IMG/VR virus record: IMGVR_UViG_3300031772_000199 | Location: 1-29,780 of that record | Reading direction: 5' to 3' (one strand) | Length of the DNA: 29,780 nt | Source: a virus | Shown here: piece by piece, positions 9,574 through 17,390 of the stretch | Layout: every line of letters begins with the position of its first letter | Position numbering within the stretch: position 1 is the first letter of the stretch | The notes under the pieces: model-generated | Told to the model about the DNA's origin: nothing | Seen by the model: the letters and a program-made list of their open reading frames with translations, nothing else | Databases searched by the model: none | Position numbers and translations under genes: made by a program

Positions 9574-10211
9574 TATTTAATTTCCTTAAACCATACAGAA
9601 TAATCCCCTTGAAAATCTGCTGGATAGTACAAAAAGATTTTTTGGTTTTCTATGAAGAATTTAATTTGGTATAGATCACCGAATTTAACTTCAGAAGTAA
9701 AATTAATAAAATGAGGTCCGCTAGGGTAAACAATTAAAGTTCCACGTTCTGGTTGAAACGCAAATCCATGCTGGGGGAATTCAAGTTTACCTCCATATAC
9801 TTCATAATTTTTATCAAATGGGATTTTTGGGTTATAATCACTTAAAAAAATGACACCAGAAAAGTCACGATTAGTATCTCGTATCCATTTTCTATTAACA
9901 TATTCACTACTATCACATCCTAGTTTTCCGGTAGAACCGGCAGGAAACCATTCTATAAAAGGGTCTTCTATTTTTTTACAATTAACATCATAATAGGATT
10001 CAATTCGTGGAATAAGTTCTGCAATAGGTTTTGATATAAATGGAAAGCAGATTTCTTTAAAAACGACTTTTTCTGGATTTTCTTTGTCTATCTTATTGGT
10101 ATGTGTTATATTGTAATGTGGTATACTGTTTACAATTTCTTCACACGCTAATGGTGATATAAAATTTTGTATTACTAAAAATGGTGACTTGTGTGTTATC
10201 TTAGCAGTCAT
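9573..10211 (-). CDS. 2OG-Fe(II) oxygenase-like protein
   Basis: This 212-residue protein resembles the 2-oxoglutarate/Fe(II) oxygenase (prolyl-hydroxylase-like) proteins common beside baseplate genes in T4-like marine phages. The conserved core is RDFSGVIFLSDYN (about 115-127), then YGGKLEFPQHGFAF and PERGTLIVYPSGPHFINFT, where His167 would be the second-His iron ligand, and GDLYQIKFFI, where Lys184 would bind 2-oxoglutarate. The first ligand pair, normally HxD, reads Gly98-Cys99-Asp100, so one iron ligand may be missing. Substrate unknown; a virion or host protein target is a guess. AAAGGAA precedes the ATG. It is translationally coupled to the spike gene. Confidence 0.7.
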   Translation of the reverse strand: MTAKITHKSPFLVIQNFISPLACEEIVNSIPHYNITHTNKIDKENPEKVVFKEICFPFISKPIAELIPRIESYYDVNCKKIEDPFIEWFPAGSTGKLGCDSSEYVNRKWIRDTNRDFSGVIFLSDYNPKIPFDKNYEVYGGKLEFPQHGFAFQPERGTLIVYPSGPHFINFTSEVKFGDLYQIKFFIENQKIFLYYPADFQGDYSVWFKEIK

Positions 10212-10232
10212 ATAAATTCCTTTTGTCTAGGA

Positions 10233-10245
10233 TATTTATTAGAAT
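10233..10245 (-). promoter_or_regulatory. Late-promoter-like motif ATTCTAATAAATA
   Basis: One base different from the motif before gp25, about 22 bases upstream of the oxygenase ATG, in the gap between two genes. Probably starts late transcription of the oxygenase and spike genes. Confidence 0.5.
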
Positions 10246-10269
10246 ATTTAGACGTTCGTTTAGTGGTAA

Positions 10270-11253
10270 TTAGCTTAGCAAAGTGTTGAGCTTGGCAGCA
10301 ATGAATTTCCAATCAACAGATTCCTTAGTTGGATCAATTAAAAATTTACCTTTTTCGAGTAAGTTAGATCCAATCAATAGGGAATCTTGCATATGACCAC
10401 GGTCATTTAAATTGAAGAGTATGTTATGATAAATTGCATCTTTAATGCGAACGTCAAAGCGAACCACCGGACGTTGCTCAACTCCACCATCTGCGGAAGA
10501 GATAGCTTGATATTGTTCTAGATTCATCGTATATCTTACTTCATTAAATACGAAAGATATTACTTGTTCTTCGGTGTCAGTACTTAATGGATTACGTTTT
10601 ATATTAATATTTTCAGCGTGTAATGAACAATATACTGCTCCAGTATCAATTTTTCCTTTTATTGGTTGATCGCGATTAAAACCAATCAATATAATATCCA
10701 TAGACTTACCAATAGTTCGACCCTCATAGTCTTGTTTTAATTTTTCACCTTTATCTGGCGATTTATCAAAAACTTGATTTTGTAAAGGATGTGTTGATAA
10801 ATGTCCTATCATATTTAAATCTTCTTCGGCGTCCTCTTCACCTGTTGGTTCTTCTTCATGTTCTGGATGGCTCGTAGTTGGCATAGAACCACTGGGTCTC
10901 ATTGGAGGATTGACATTTCCCCCACCGTTGATAGGAGGATGTGAAGCAGCTACATTGAACATATCTTTGGTTAAGCTAAGTGATTGAGGAATAGTAATGA
11001 CGGCACCTGGAACAATATGTGAATGGTCATTTAAAGTCCATGCGAAAACTACACAATTATCATGTGGAGTTCTGTCTGATGGACGATATATCACAACTGG
11101 TTTGTGCCCTTTGTTAAAGATAGAGCGAGCATCTCCGGTACGGTCGCTCATAAAAACATAAGTTATATCTCCGACAGTGAACTTCTCGGGTAATGAACCA
11201 AGTTTTCCAGCAGTAAAAGCTCTTTCTAAATCTCGGTAGTTATCAAATCTCAT
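10270..11253 (-). CDS. Retropepsin-like aspartic protease domain protein
   Basis: A 327-residue protein. Residues about 186-308 match the pattern of the RimB-like / Asp_protease family (formerly called ATP-dependent zinc protease): KGKIDTGAVYCSLHAENI with the catalytic DTG at 203-205, GGVEQRPVVRFDVRI, then NDRGHMQDSLLIGSNLLEKGKFLIDP. Retropepsin-like enzymes act as dimers, each chain giving one DTG. The N-terminal 100 residues form an unrecognised domain, followed by a Pro/Glu/Gly-rich acidic linker (about 105-147). The substrate is unknown; virion protein processing is one possibility, since the gene lies beside baseplate genes. AAGGAAC precedes the ATG with good spacing. Confidence 0.72.
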   Translation of the reverse strand: MRFDNYRDLERAFTAGKLGSLPEKFTVGDITYVFMSDRTGDARSIFNKGHKPVVIYRPSDRTPHDNCVVFAWTLNDHSHIVPGAVITIPQSLSLTKDMFNVAASHPPINGGGNVNPPMRPSGSMPTTSHPEHEEEPTGEEDAEEDLNMIGHLSTHPLQNQVFDKSPDKGEKLKQDYEGRTIGKSMDIILIGFNRDQPIKGKIDTGAVYCSLHAENINIKRNPLSTDTEEQVISFVFNEVRYTMNLEQYQAISSADGGVEQRPVVRFDVRIKDAIYHNILFNLNDRGHMQDSLLIGSNLLEKGKFLIDPTKESVDWKFIAAKLNTLLS

Positions 11254-11280
11254 GATAGTTCCTTATATTATCTTATTTAC

Positions 11281-11937
11281 TTATGTAGTCGCATAAAATT
11301 CATCTATTCTCTGTTTGAGTTTAGAAATATATGGAGTTATGGGTTTTTTAAAAATTAAAGGTGTTATACCTTTTTCAACAGCCATCAAAGTAATTATCTG
11401 TTCAATTTTCATACCAGTCATTTCGTAAAAAGCAAGAGCATAAAAGGTTTCTTGTAAAAAATAGTCTTCAATCATATCAGCAGATTTATCATTTGTTGAA
11501 GTTTTAAAATCTATGATTGATAGCACTTTATTGTATTCAGCTACACAGTCTACTCTTCCAGCTACCCCAAAATAATCACTAAACAACGCAACTTCTTGAG
11601 CATGTATTTTTGTTATTCTTGATAATAGGATTGTCAATTGATTAAAGTTTTTAATACAAGCTGGGTCTTGATCTTTGGTGGGGTCTGGATCATTGTTGAG
11701 ATATTTTTCAACCATTAAATGAACTGCTTCACCTCGTTTTTTAGTTCGTTCTGTTTCTTTTTGAGCTTTTTCTTTTCCTAAAGAATTTTGCCAATCTATG
11801 AGATATTGTTTTGGTTTATTCCCTAACACAGTAGTAATAGATGGATAATAGGCTCCATCAGGAGTTTTATACCAGCGTTGGTTGTTATGTGTGGTTACCT
11901 GTAATTCTGGTAACTCTATTTTATCATGAATAAACAA
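11281..11937 (-). CDS. PD-(D/E)XK nuclease, RecB/MGME1-like exonuclease
   Basis: A 218-residue protein with the RecB-type nuclease pattern: KKRGEAVHLMVEKYL (H73), GVAGRVDCVAEYNKVLSIIDFKTS giving D130, D143 and K145, and QETFYALAFYEMTG (Q162, Y166), the QxxxY motif. This layout fits single-strand exonucleases like MGME1 that are frequent in T4-like marine phages, with a likely role in recombination or DNA processing. The start in this frame is TTG at 11937, six bases after the preceding gene's TAATAA. No Shine-Dalgarno sequence is visible, so it is probably coupled to the upstream gene, and the exact start is uncertain. Confidence 0.8.
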   Translation of the reverse strand: MFIHDKIELPELQVTTHNNQRWYKTPDGAYYPSITTVLGNKPKQYLIDWQNSLGKEKAQKETERTKKRGEAVHLMVEKYLNNDPDPTKDQDPACIKNFNQLTILLSRITKIHAQEVALFSDYFGVAGRVDCVAEYNKVLSIIDFKTSTNDKSADMIEDYFLQETFYALAFYEMTGMKIEQIITLMAVEKGITPLIFKKPITPYISKLKQRIDEFYATT

Positions 11938-11943
11938 TTTTTA

Positions 11944-12252
11944 TTATGTTGATGAGGTACCAAATCCAACTCTTGGAGATGGGGCCATTTTTTGTGTTGT
12001 TTCAATACCGGATGGTGTATCGGTTGGAGTTTTTTCACCTTTAGCTTTTTGATCTGCTGTCTTTTGGTCTGCTATCTGTTTTAGAGAAAGAGTGGTAATT
12101 TGTTTTTGTAAGTTGCCGATATCACGATCTGCCACAGAACTTTGATCATTTTTCTTTTTCATCGCCATGAACTGTTTCGTCTTTAACTGTTGTATTTGAG
12201 CTTCTGTATTCTCAAGTTCACATAACAAATATTCTCTAAAAGTGCATTTCAT
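11944..12252 (-). CDS. Small coiled-coil protein, unknown
   Basis: This 102-residue protein is not recognised. Residues about 10-75 are rich in Glu, Gln and Lys and predict a long helix or coiled coil (ENTEAQIQQLKTKQF, DIGNLQKQITTLSLKQ). The tail (about 70-102) is a Thr/Pro/Ser-rich disordered stretch. The ATG overlaps the stop of the 518-aa gene as TAATG, so the two are translationally coupled and probably function together. Confidence 0.75.
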   Translation of the reverse strand: MKCTFREYLLCELENTEAQIQQLKTKQFMAMKKKNDQSSVADRDIGNLQKQITTLSLKQIADQKTADQKAKGEKTPTDTPSGIETTQKMAPSPRVGFGTSST

Positions 12253-13808
12253 TATAACCTCGCTGCCGATTCATCTTCGATGTTATTTACCATATCATTA
12301 CGATACTTAGCCAACAGAGCAAGTTTTTTAGCTTCTTGCTGTTGATTTTTTTGACCTTTATAATGTGCTTCAGCATCCAGTACTTCCTGTTCAGAACGAA
12401 TTTTACTATTTGCAATTTGAGCAGCATATTTTGCTTCTTCTGCTTGCGCCTTCGCTTTCTCGGCTTCGGCTTCGGCTTTGCGTGTATCAACGTCTGCTCG
12501 AAGCATATCAATAACTTTGTCTAACACTGATTTGGCTTCATTTTCATCAGGTGGAGCCGCCGCTCCTATATCTGGTAAACCACCTTCTTCACTGTTCAAG
12601 TTAGGCATGTCATCTTCACCACCCATACCACCCATACTGCCCGCGTCCCCTCCGGGAACTGCACCTCCGGGAACTGCACCAGCAGGTTCTTCTTGATCTT
12701 CTGGTACCTGTGGCCATTCTGCGTGAATTATATCAAATCTACCACGTAGATTGAATAGCAATTCAGCAATTTCATTCGGGCTTGATTCTGTTTGGTTTAA
12801 TTCAGCCGCAACAATATTTTCAAAATCATCAGCTTGATCGGGACGAATATAGACAACTACAATTTGTCCTTGCTCATCTTTGAGACCGAAAGGAACGGAG
12901 TTCCTTTGAAAATCTAGTCGTTTTTCGGCTGAACTTAGTTTAGATTGAACATCCGCAGGATTAAATTTTGGTTTTGCTTGAAATTCTAAAAGTTTATTTA
13001 ATGTACTTTCTTTTAGATTAAGCGGAGCAATTGATTCGTTATGATACCTAATCACTGGAATTTTTCCGACCTTAGTTCTACGACGAAACATCTTTGATTT
13101 TGAAAATAAACTTGTTGGATAAGCAGCAATAGCACCCCCACCAACCGATCCACCTGCGGCATCTTCACCTAACTCATCTCCATGTTTCGAACGATATGTA
13201 GACCACGCATCATAGCGGGCACGCCCTTTAAAAATATTTTTAGTATCTTGATCGGGCCAATCTCCCCAATAATTATGCCAATCTTGCAGTTGATCTGCGT
13301 AGAGTTCTTTGGCTAATTGTTGTGCTTCAGGCGGCAAAACCTTAGGAGGACGGCTACCCCCCGTCCATGCAACGATGCCACGCTCTTCTCTTTTTTCGCG
13401 CGACATGTTTCTAGATTTTATAGTGAATGGGGTGTTTTCCATGATACTTACCTTTTTGGGTACGGATTTAAATTTTATGTTATCAAAAAATAACACGTTG
13501 TCTAAGGCAAATTTTGTGTTCATAGAAGGTGAAAGAGTATACAAAAAATCGCGTATATCTTTATAACCTAAAGGATCTCCCAAAAATTCGTATCTAGCTT
13601 TAGGAATATTATTTTCTTTAATACGCGCAATAGCTTTTTCGAAGCCATTTATAATTCCTAATACACGACCTTTCCTTTCAGAATCTTCTTCAGCATATCC
13701 TTTTCTTCTTAATTTGAGAACCCCGCGCTCAAGTACATCCACAACTATATTAACTTGGAGTGGATCGATGTTTGCATCTCTTTGTAATATATCTTTCATT
13801 GGGCGCAT
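12252..13808 (-). CDS. 518-aa protein with acidic linker and C-terminal coiled coil, unknown
   Basis: Not recognised by family. Residues 1-365 look globular and mixed. Residues about 369-425 are low-complexity Gly/Pro/Met/Asp/Glu, including a doubled AVPGG unit encoded by an exact 15-bp tandem copy near 12650-12680. Residues about 426-518 are an Ala/Glu/Lys-rich helix (RKAEAEAEKAKAQAEEAKYAAQIANS) typical of a coiled coil. The two-part layout, charged C-terminal helix and late-like upstream motif suggest a virion, scaffold or assembly role, which is inference only. AAGG lies seven bases before the ATG; a second in-frame ATG occurs at codon 4. Confidence 0.8.
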   Translation of the reverse strand: MRPMKDILQRDANIDPLQVNIVVDVLERGVLKLRRKGYAEEDSERKGRVLGIINGFEKAIARIKENNIPKARYEFLGDPLGYKDIRDFLYTLSPSMNTKFALDNVLFFDNIKFKSVPKKVSIMENTPFTIKSRNMSREKREERGIVAWTGGSRPPKVLPPEAQQLAKELYADQLQDWHNYWGDWPDQDTKNIFKGRARYDAWSTYRSKHGDELGEDAAGGSVGGGAIAAYPTSLFSKSKMFRRRTKVGKIPVIRYHNESIAPLNLKESTLNKLLEFQAKPKFNPADVQSKLSSAEKRLDFQRNSVPFGLKDEQGQIVVVYIRPDQADDFENIVAAELNQTESSPNEIAELLFNLRGRFDIIHAEWPQVPEDQEEPAGAVPGGAVPGGDAGSMGGMGGEDDMPNLNSEEGGLPDIGAAAPPDENEAKSVLDKVIDMLRADVDTRKAEAEAEKAKAQAEEAKYAAQIANSKIRSEQEVLDAEAHYKGQKNQQQEAKKLALLAKYRNDMVNNIEDESAARL

Positions 13809-13843
13809 ACCATTACCTTAAAACATTTGTTGTTAGATAAAGG

Positions 13844-13856
13844 TATTTATTCAATT
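13844..13856 (-). promoter_or_regulatory. Late-promoter-like motif AATTGAATAAATA
   Basis: Located about 36 bases upstream of the 518-aa gene, in the 70-base gap before it. It shares the AATAAATA core with the other three copies but diverges in the first half, so confidence is lower. Confidence 0.4.
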
Positions 13857-13878
13857 CTTAAGAGAAATATAGTATTTG

Positions 13879-14190
13879 TTACTCTTTGGGAGTTTCCCAT
13901 TCATCAAGGATATTATCAATTTTAAAAGTGCGCCATTTTAAATTGTTAAAATCATGACCAGTATGAGAAAGCCAATCTTCAAAATTATACATTTTTTTTA
14001 TTTGACTTTCTTTATAATCTATATATTCTTTGGCCAGAGCTTCCAATTGTTTACAATCTTCTTTGGATGTTTCAGTTAGGTCAATAGCTTTTACGTAATA
14101 CTTCGGTGCATACATTGGAAGAATGCACCGAATGCTGCGTTCGTCATTTTCTTTTACATATTTAATAGAAACAATTTCTCCTTCTTTCAT
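13879..14190 (-). CDS. Small protein of unknown function
   Basis: This 103-residue protein is not recognised. The N-terminus (EGEIVSIKYVKENDERSIRCILPMY) looks like a small beta-barrel; the middle is helical and charged; the C-terminal FNNLKWRTFKIDNIL superficially recalls WYL-type endings. AAGGAG lies seven bases before the ATG. It is the third of three closely spaced genes after the helicase, so it is probably co-transcribed with it. Confidence 0.7.
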   Translation of the reverse strand: MKEGEIVSIKYVKENDERSIRCILPMYAPKYYVKAIDLTETSKEDCKQLEALAKEYIDYKESQIKKMYNFEDWLSHTGHDFNNLKWRTFKIDNILDEWETPKE

Positions 14191-14211
14191 TTTTTTCTCC
14201 TTAAATTTAAA

Positions 14212-14553
14212 TTATTGTACTGATGCTGATCCTTGTACGGTCTTCTTAGGAATTTTCGCTTTGATAGGTGTAACTGGGGTTGCCTGTTGAACTGGGGTTG
14301 AATTGTTTGTCGCTTGTGCTTGCAATTCTTTTACACGTTGTGCATTCCATTGACGGATGCCCATTATGATATTGTCGCTTAAAGCGCGTCGAGCAGCATC
14401 AAAAATTGCAGCTTGACGTTGTGCTTCTACTATTTTTCCGTTAGATTCTTGATAAAGCGAGAGTAACGCTTTTACGTTGTCTGGCAATTCATCTATTTTG
14501 TATTCTACGTCATCTACGCTAATTGTAACGATTGGTTCTTGTTGTTCAGCCAT
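14212..14553 (-). CDS. DUF6447-like small protein
   Basis: A 113-residue protein. The first 70 residues (VTISVDDVEYKIDELPDNVK, then ALLSLYQESNGKIVEAQRQA) resemble the short phage/marine family DUF6447: one beta hairpin with a V/I-x-G/D-x-EYK-hydrophobic-D-x-L motif, then a helix that predicts a coiled coil. The remainder is a Thr/Pro/Gln-rich disordered tail. Function unknown. AAGGAG is placed well before the ATG. It lies 15 bases after the helicase stop. Confidence 0.72.
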   Translation of the reverse strand: MAEQQEPIVTISVDDVEYKIDELPDNVKALLSLYQESNGKIVEAQRQAAIFDAARRALSDNIIMGIRQWNAQRVKELQAQATNNSTPVQQATPVTPIKAKIPKKTVQGSASVQ

Positions 14554-14568
14554 TTTTTTATCTCCTTA

Positions 14569-15885
14569 TTAATCTGGCATTATACCTATGAGGTCGTCCC
14601 CACGGTTTTTTTTATCTTGTTTTACCTCTTTACCACTTTTCCAGCCTTGTCCATCATTTTTAATAGGTTGATGACTTAAGTCTGATATTCGTAAACTATT
14701 TCTATCCCAAGCTAAATCTATCTGTGGGGTATCTACAGCAACGTTTCTATTAGCCAAGAATTGAAATGATATTATTCCTTGTGCTTTCATAACATCAGTC
14801 TGTAAAATCCCAATTAGATCATCTGTAGTATTTACTTTACTTATACCACCTGCAATCATACCCGAATTAAATGTTGATTCTCCAATGGCAATTCTACCTA
14901 ATTGTGAAGCAGAAGTTCCATACATATCAAAATCTACTATTATTTGTCTTATTTGTTCAGATACTAGCTTGTCTTTCATCCAAACATCACTAAGAGAAAC
15001 GCTTCGTTCGTTTGGATAACATAGCTCTAGATAGTCTAAAGCAAATAAATCTGGAATCCATCCATATTCTAATTCAAATTCTTTCAAATAAGAACGAATC
15101 TCAACTGGCCTAGTCCCAGCCGGCATCTGTTCAATAATAAAAGGTGCCATGCTGGTTCTCGCTTTCACAATTTTTTCAATAACTTCTGACGATCTATTAA
15201 CAATTTCTTTTGATGGTATTGATGTTATCATTTGAGCAATGCGTTTCCAAATAGTCCGTTTTGATAATTCTAGGGAAATGTACAGGACTTTCTTTCCTTG
15301 CAATGCAAAATTCAAACATAAATTTTGCATTGTTATAGATTTACCACCTTTCGGCGGTGCGCTCCAAAGTAATAATTCTTGTCTTTGCAAACCTCCTTCC
15401 ATCACTCTATCAAAAGATGCCCATCCAGATGATTGTTTTGGATTTTGTTTTAATTGTTCGATCATACCTTCTGGATCATCGGTAACACTTACGCCTAATT
15501 CTCGGTGCAACGTTACATCAGCAGCATCATTAATTAATTTTCTTACTTTTTCAACATCAACTACAGATTGATTTAAGATGCTAGCTGAATCTAATACAGC
15601 ATGAACTAATGCTTGATCTCTACAAAACTGTTCTATTTCAACAGCCGTATATTCAATTTGATCTTTTGTTAATGTATATTTCTTTAATTCTAATCCACTT
15701 TCTGCTTTAATTTGATCTACATCAGGAACGGCGTTATATTGCTCATTATATTTTTCAATAAACCGGACAGCATTTTGTAAGCTCGGTTCAAAATATTTTG
15801 CTTTGACAAGTCTGAAAGCAATAGCATATAACGCTGTAGATGAAATTAAGTAGCTGATAAGAAGAATTTGTTTTTCTTCGTTCAT
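14569..15885 (-). CDS. Replicative DNA helicase, gp41-like (DnaB family)
   Basis: A 438-residue protein with the order expected of a T4 gp41-type helicase: a helical N-terminal domain (about 1-130), then a RecA-like core. Walker A is APPKGGKS (176-183), Walker B LFALD (280-284) within PDLFALDYLELC, and the H3/H4 region includes YGTSASQLGR (322-331). The closing part (ANRNVAVDTPQIDLAWDRNSLRISDL) is the usual C-terminal strand pair. The hexamer unwinds DNA 5'-3' ahead of the fork and works with the gp61-like primase found at 24055-25095. The ATG overlaps the stop of the preceding 65-aa gene as TAATG. Its placement within a block of structural and unknown genes differs from T4. Confidence 0.92.
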   Translation of the reverse strand: MNEEKQILLISYLISSTALYAIAFRLVKAKYFEPSLQNAVRFIEKYNEQYNAVPDVDQIKAESGLELKKYTLTKDQIEYTAVEIEQFCRDQALVHAVLDSASILNQSVVDVEKVRKLINDAADVTLHRELGVSVTDDPEGMIEQLKQNPKQSSGWASFDRVMEGGLQRQELLLWSAPPKGGKSITMQNLCLNFALQGKKVLYISLELSKRTIWKRIAQMITSIPSKEIVNRSSEVIEKIVKARTSMAPFIIEQMPAGTRPVEIRSYLKEFELEYGWIPDLFALDYLELCYPNERSVSLSDVWMKDKLVSEQIRQIIVDFDMYGTSASQLGRIAIGESTFNSGMIAGGISKVNTTDDLIGILQTDVMKAQGIISFQFLANRNVAVDTPQIDLAWDRNSLRISDLSHQPIKNDGQGWKSGKEVKQDKKNRGDDLIGIMPD

Positions 15886-16082
15886 TATTCGTCCTCACGA
15901 ATGATAGTTAGTGTTTCTGATTGTTGAAGATCCGATACAAGGGATTCTGAAACTACCAATCGCCAAGTCCCATCAGTAAGAGGATCAAGATGAAAAAATT
16001 CTGTTTTGATTTTAAGGATCGTAAATTTGCTAATTATTAATTCACGACCAGTGCCTTCAAAACGAAACACTCGTTTTATCAT
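15885..16082 (-). CDS. 65-residue protein, unknown
   Basis: A short basic-to-acidic protein (MIKRVFRFEGTGRELI...) with alternating hydrophobic residues, likely a small beta fold. No family recognised and no clear Shine-Dalgarno. It is kept because it is tightly coupled to the helicase gene (TAATG) and lies 12 bases after the preceding stop. Confidence 0.6.
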   Translation of the reverse strand: MIKRVFRFEGTGRELIISKFTILKIKTEFFHLDPLTDGTWRLVVSESLVSDLQQSETLTIIREDE

Positions 16083-16094
16083 ATTTTTTATTTG

Positions 16095-17060
16095 TTAATT
16101 TGTTTTATACTTTATTGGGGGATACGTTGCTCGAATCATGCTAGGATTTACGAACAAATTTCCCTCTGTTACTGAGTTTACCGCCGCGCTCTCTGTTGTT
16201 GATATATCAAAAGCAATAACTATCTCAACCAATTTTTTATCTACAAACGTGAATGGAGAACTGCCAAGCAATATAATCACGTCTTCTAACGATAGCACAC
16301 TTGGTGGTGAAACAACAGAGGCATTTACAATATAAAATGGAGTCGAGTCGGGGATACTTAGCGTGTTAACGATAGCTTGTATATCTACTGTCTTAACCTT
16401 ATACACTAAACCAGCTATGCTAATTGTATTTACATCGCCCCAAGGAGATAATCCTGAAGTTAATGGACCAAAATTTAAATTAACAGCCACTAAAGGTAAA
16501 AAAGTATTAGCTGATAAAAACTGTATAACCATCGTTATATCAGAAGTTAATTCAGGTACCGCAATAGTTAAAATACCGTTTGCTGTTAAAGAAATTGATG
16601 AAGGAGGAACTATTACAGATGGTATACGAGCATTCAACGGTGCAGTGGTTCTCGCTATACATTGTGCAACACCTTCGACTTGATTTGCAAATTGTATAAT
16701 TAAATTGTTAGGATTTACGTAGGTAATAGACAATGGTTCGGTTTCTATTAATTCTTCATTATTTAGAACATAGGTGATCACACTAGGATTTACACCAAGA
16801 TTGTGTTCTACTTTCCAAACAGTATTTCTTAATGTTTGATTATGAGTGTATAAAATTTTTCGTGGTTGCCAATCTTGTAGACCTTGAACGATTGGGGAAG
16901 GTTGACCAGTTTTATAACTTTGAAGTATAGATTCAAAAACTAAATTACCATGGCAAGACTCGGTTATGATGCATGTTGCCATAACTTCTACGCTTTTGGT
17001 GTTTTGTGGAATTTGAATCGTCCGCTTACATCTATCACATTTGTAATTTACAATTGCCAT
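16095..17060 (-). CDS. Zinc-ribbon plus virion-type (HNLG) domain protein
   Basis: A 321-residue protein. The N-terminus has four cysteines, C8, C11, C30 and C36, arranged as a zinc ribbon. Next comes the VWKVEHNLG motif (81-89), followed by strands ending IIQFANQVEGVAQCIAR, a module common in phage tail and fibre proteins (typically W.(I/V).HNLG..P.V). The remaining 180 residues are hydrophobic beta-rich with SxG and Ser/Pro turns. A structural or virion-attached role is likely; no enzyme motif is seen. It starts directly after the stop of the 106-aa gene, so translation is coupled. Confidence 0.6.
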   Translation of the reverse strand: MAIVNYKCDRCKRTIQIPQNTKSVEVMATCIITESCHGNLVFESILQSYKTGQPSPIVQGLQDWQPRKILYTHNQTLRNTVWKVEHNLGVNPSVITYVLNNEELIETEPLSITYVNPNNLIIQFANQVEGVAQCIARTTAPLNARIPSVIVPPSSISLTANGILTIAVPELTSDITMVIQFLSANTFLPLVAVNLNFGPLTSGLSPWGDVNTISIAGLVYKVKTVDIQAIVNTLSIPDSTPFYIVNASVVSPPSVLSLEDVIILLGSSPFTFVDKKLVEIVIAFDISTTESAAVNSVTEGNLFVNPSMIRATYPPIKYKTN

Positions 17061-17381
17061 TTATTTGCCCATTATTAGTTTAGAATCGTTGGCTGTAGGA
17101 AATTGAATTCCTGAGGTTTCTTGTTGGTATATTTTTTCTAACTCAATTGGAAGTTTTTTCGGTGACGCTGTGACAGTATTACGATATAATTCTATTTCGG
17201 AGTCCTGTGCAAATTGAATCCAATGTGCTAGAGCCAATGCAGTTCCGCGCTCTGTCTGAGTTGGTACGAAAGTTCTAACTTTCTCAACAGTAATATGATT
17301 AAGATTGCGGTCGTTTTCTACTACTGTTGCTATAATTTCTTCACCGTTTATCATTTTAAAAAGTTTTATTTCTTTGGTCAT
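17061..17381 (-). CDS. Small beta-barrel (Sm-like?) phage protein
   Basis: A 106-residue protein beginning IKLFKMINGEEIIATVVENDRN, a pattern found in a widespread small phage family: five short strands with a central GEEIIA turn, resembling an Sm/LSm fold. I see no specific RNA-binding signature, so the Sm-like label is a structural guess. AAGGAGATAAAATG gives a near-ideal ribosome site. Confidence 0.7.
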   Translation of the reverse strand: MTKEIKLFKMINGEEIIATVVENDRNLNHITVEKVRTFVPTQTERGTALALAHWIQFAQDSEIELYRNTVTASPKKLPIELEKIYQQETSGIQFPTANDSKLIMGK

Positions 17382-17390
17382 TTTATCTCC

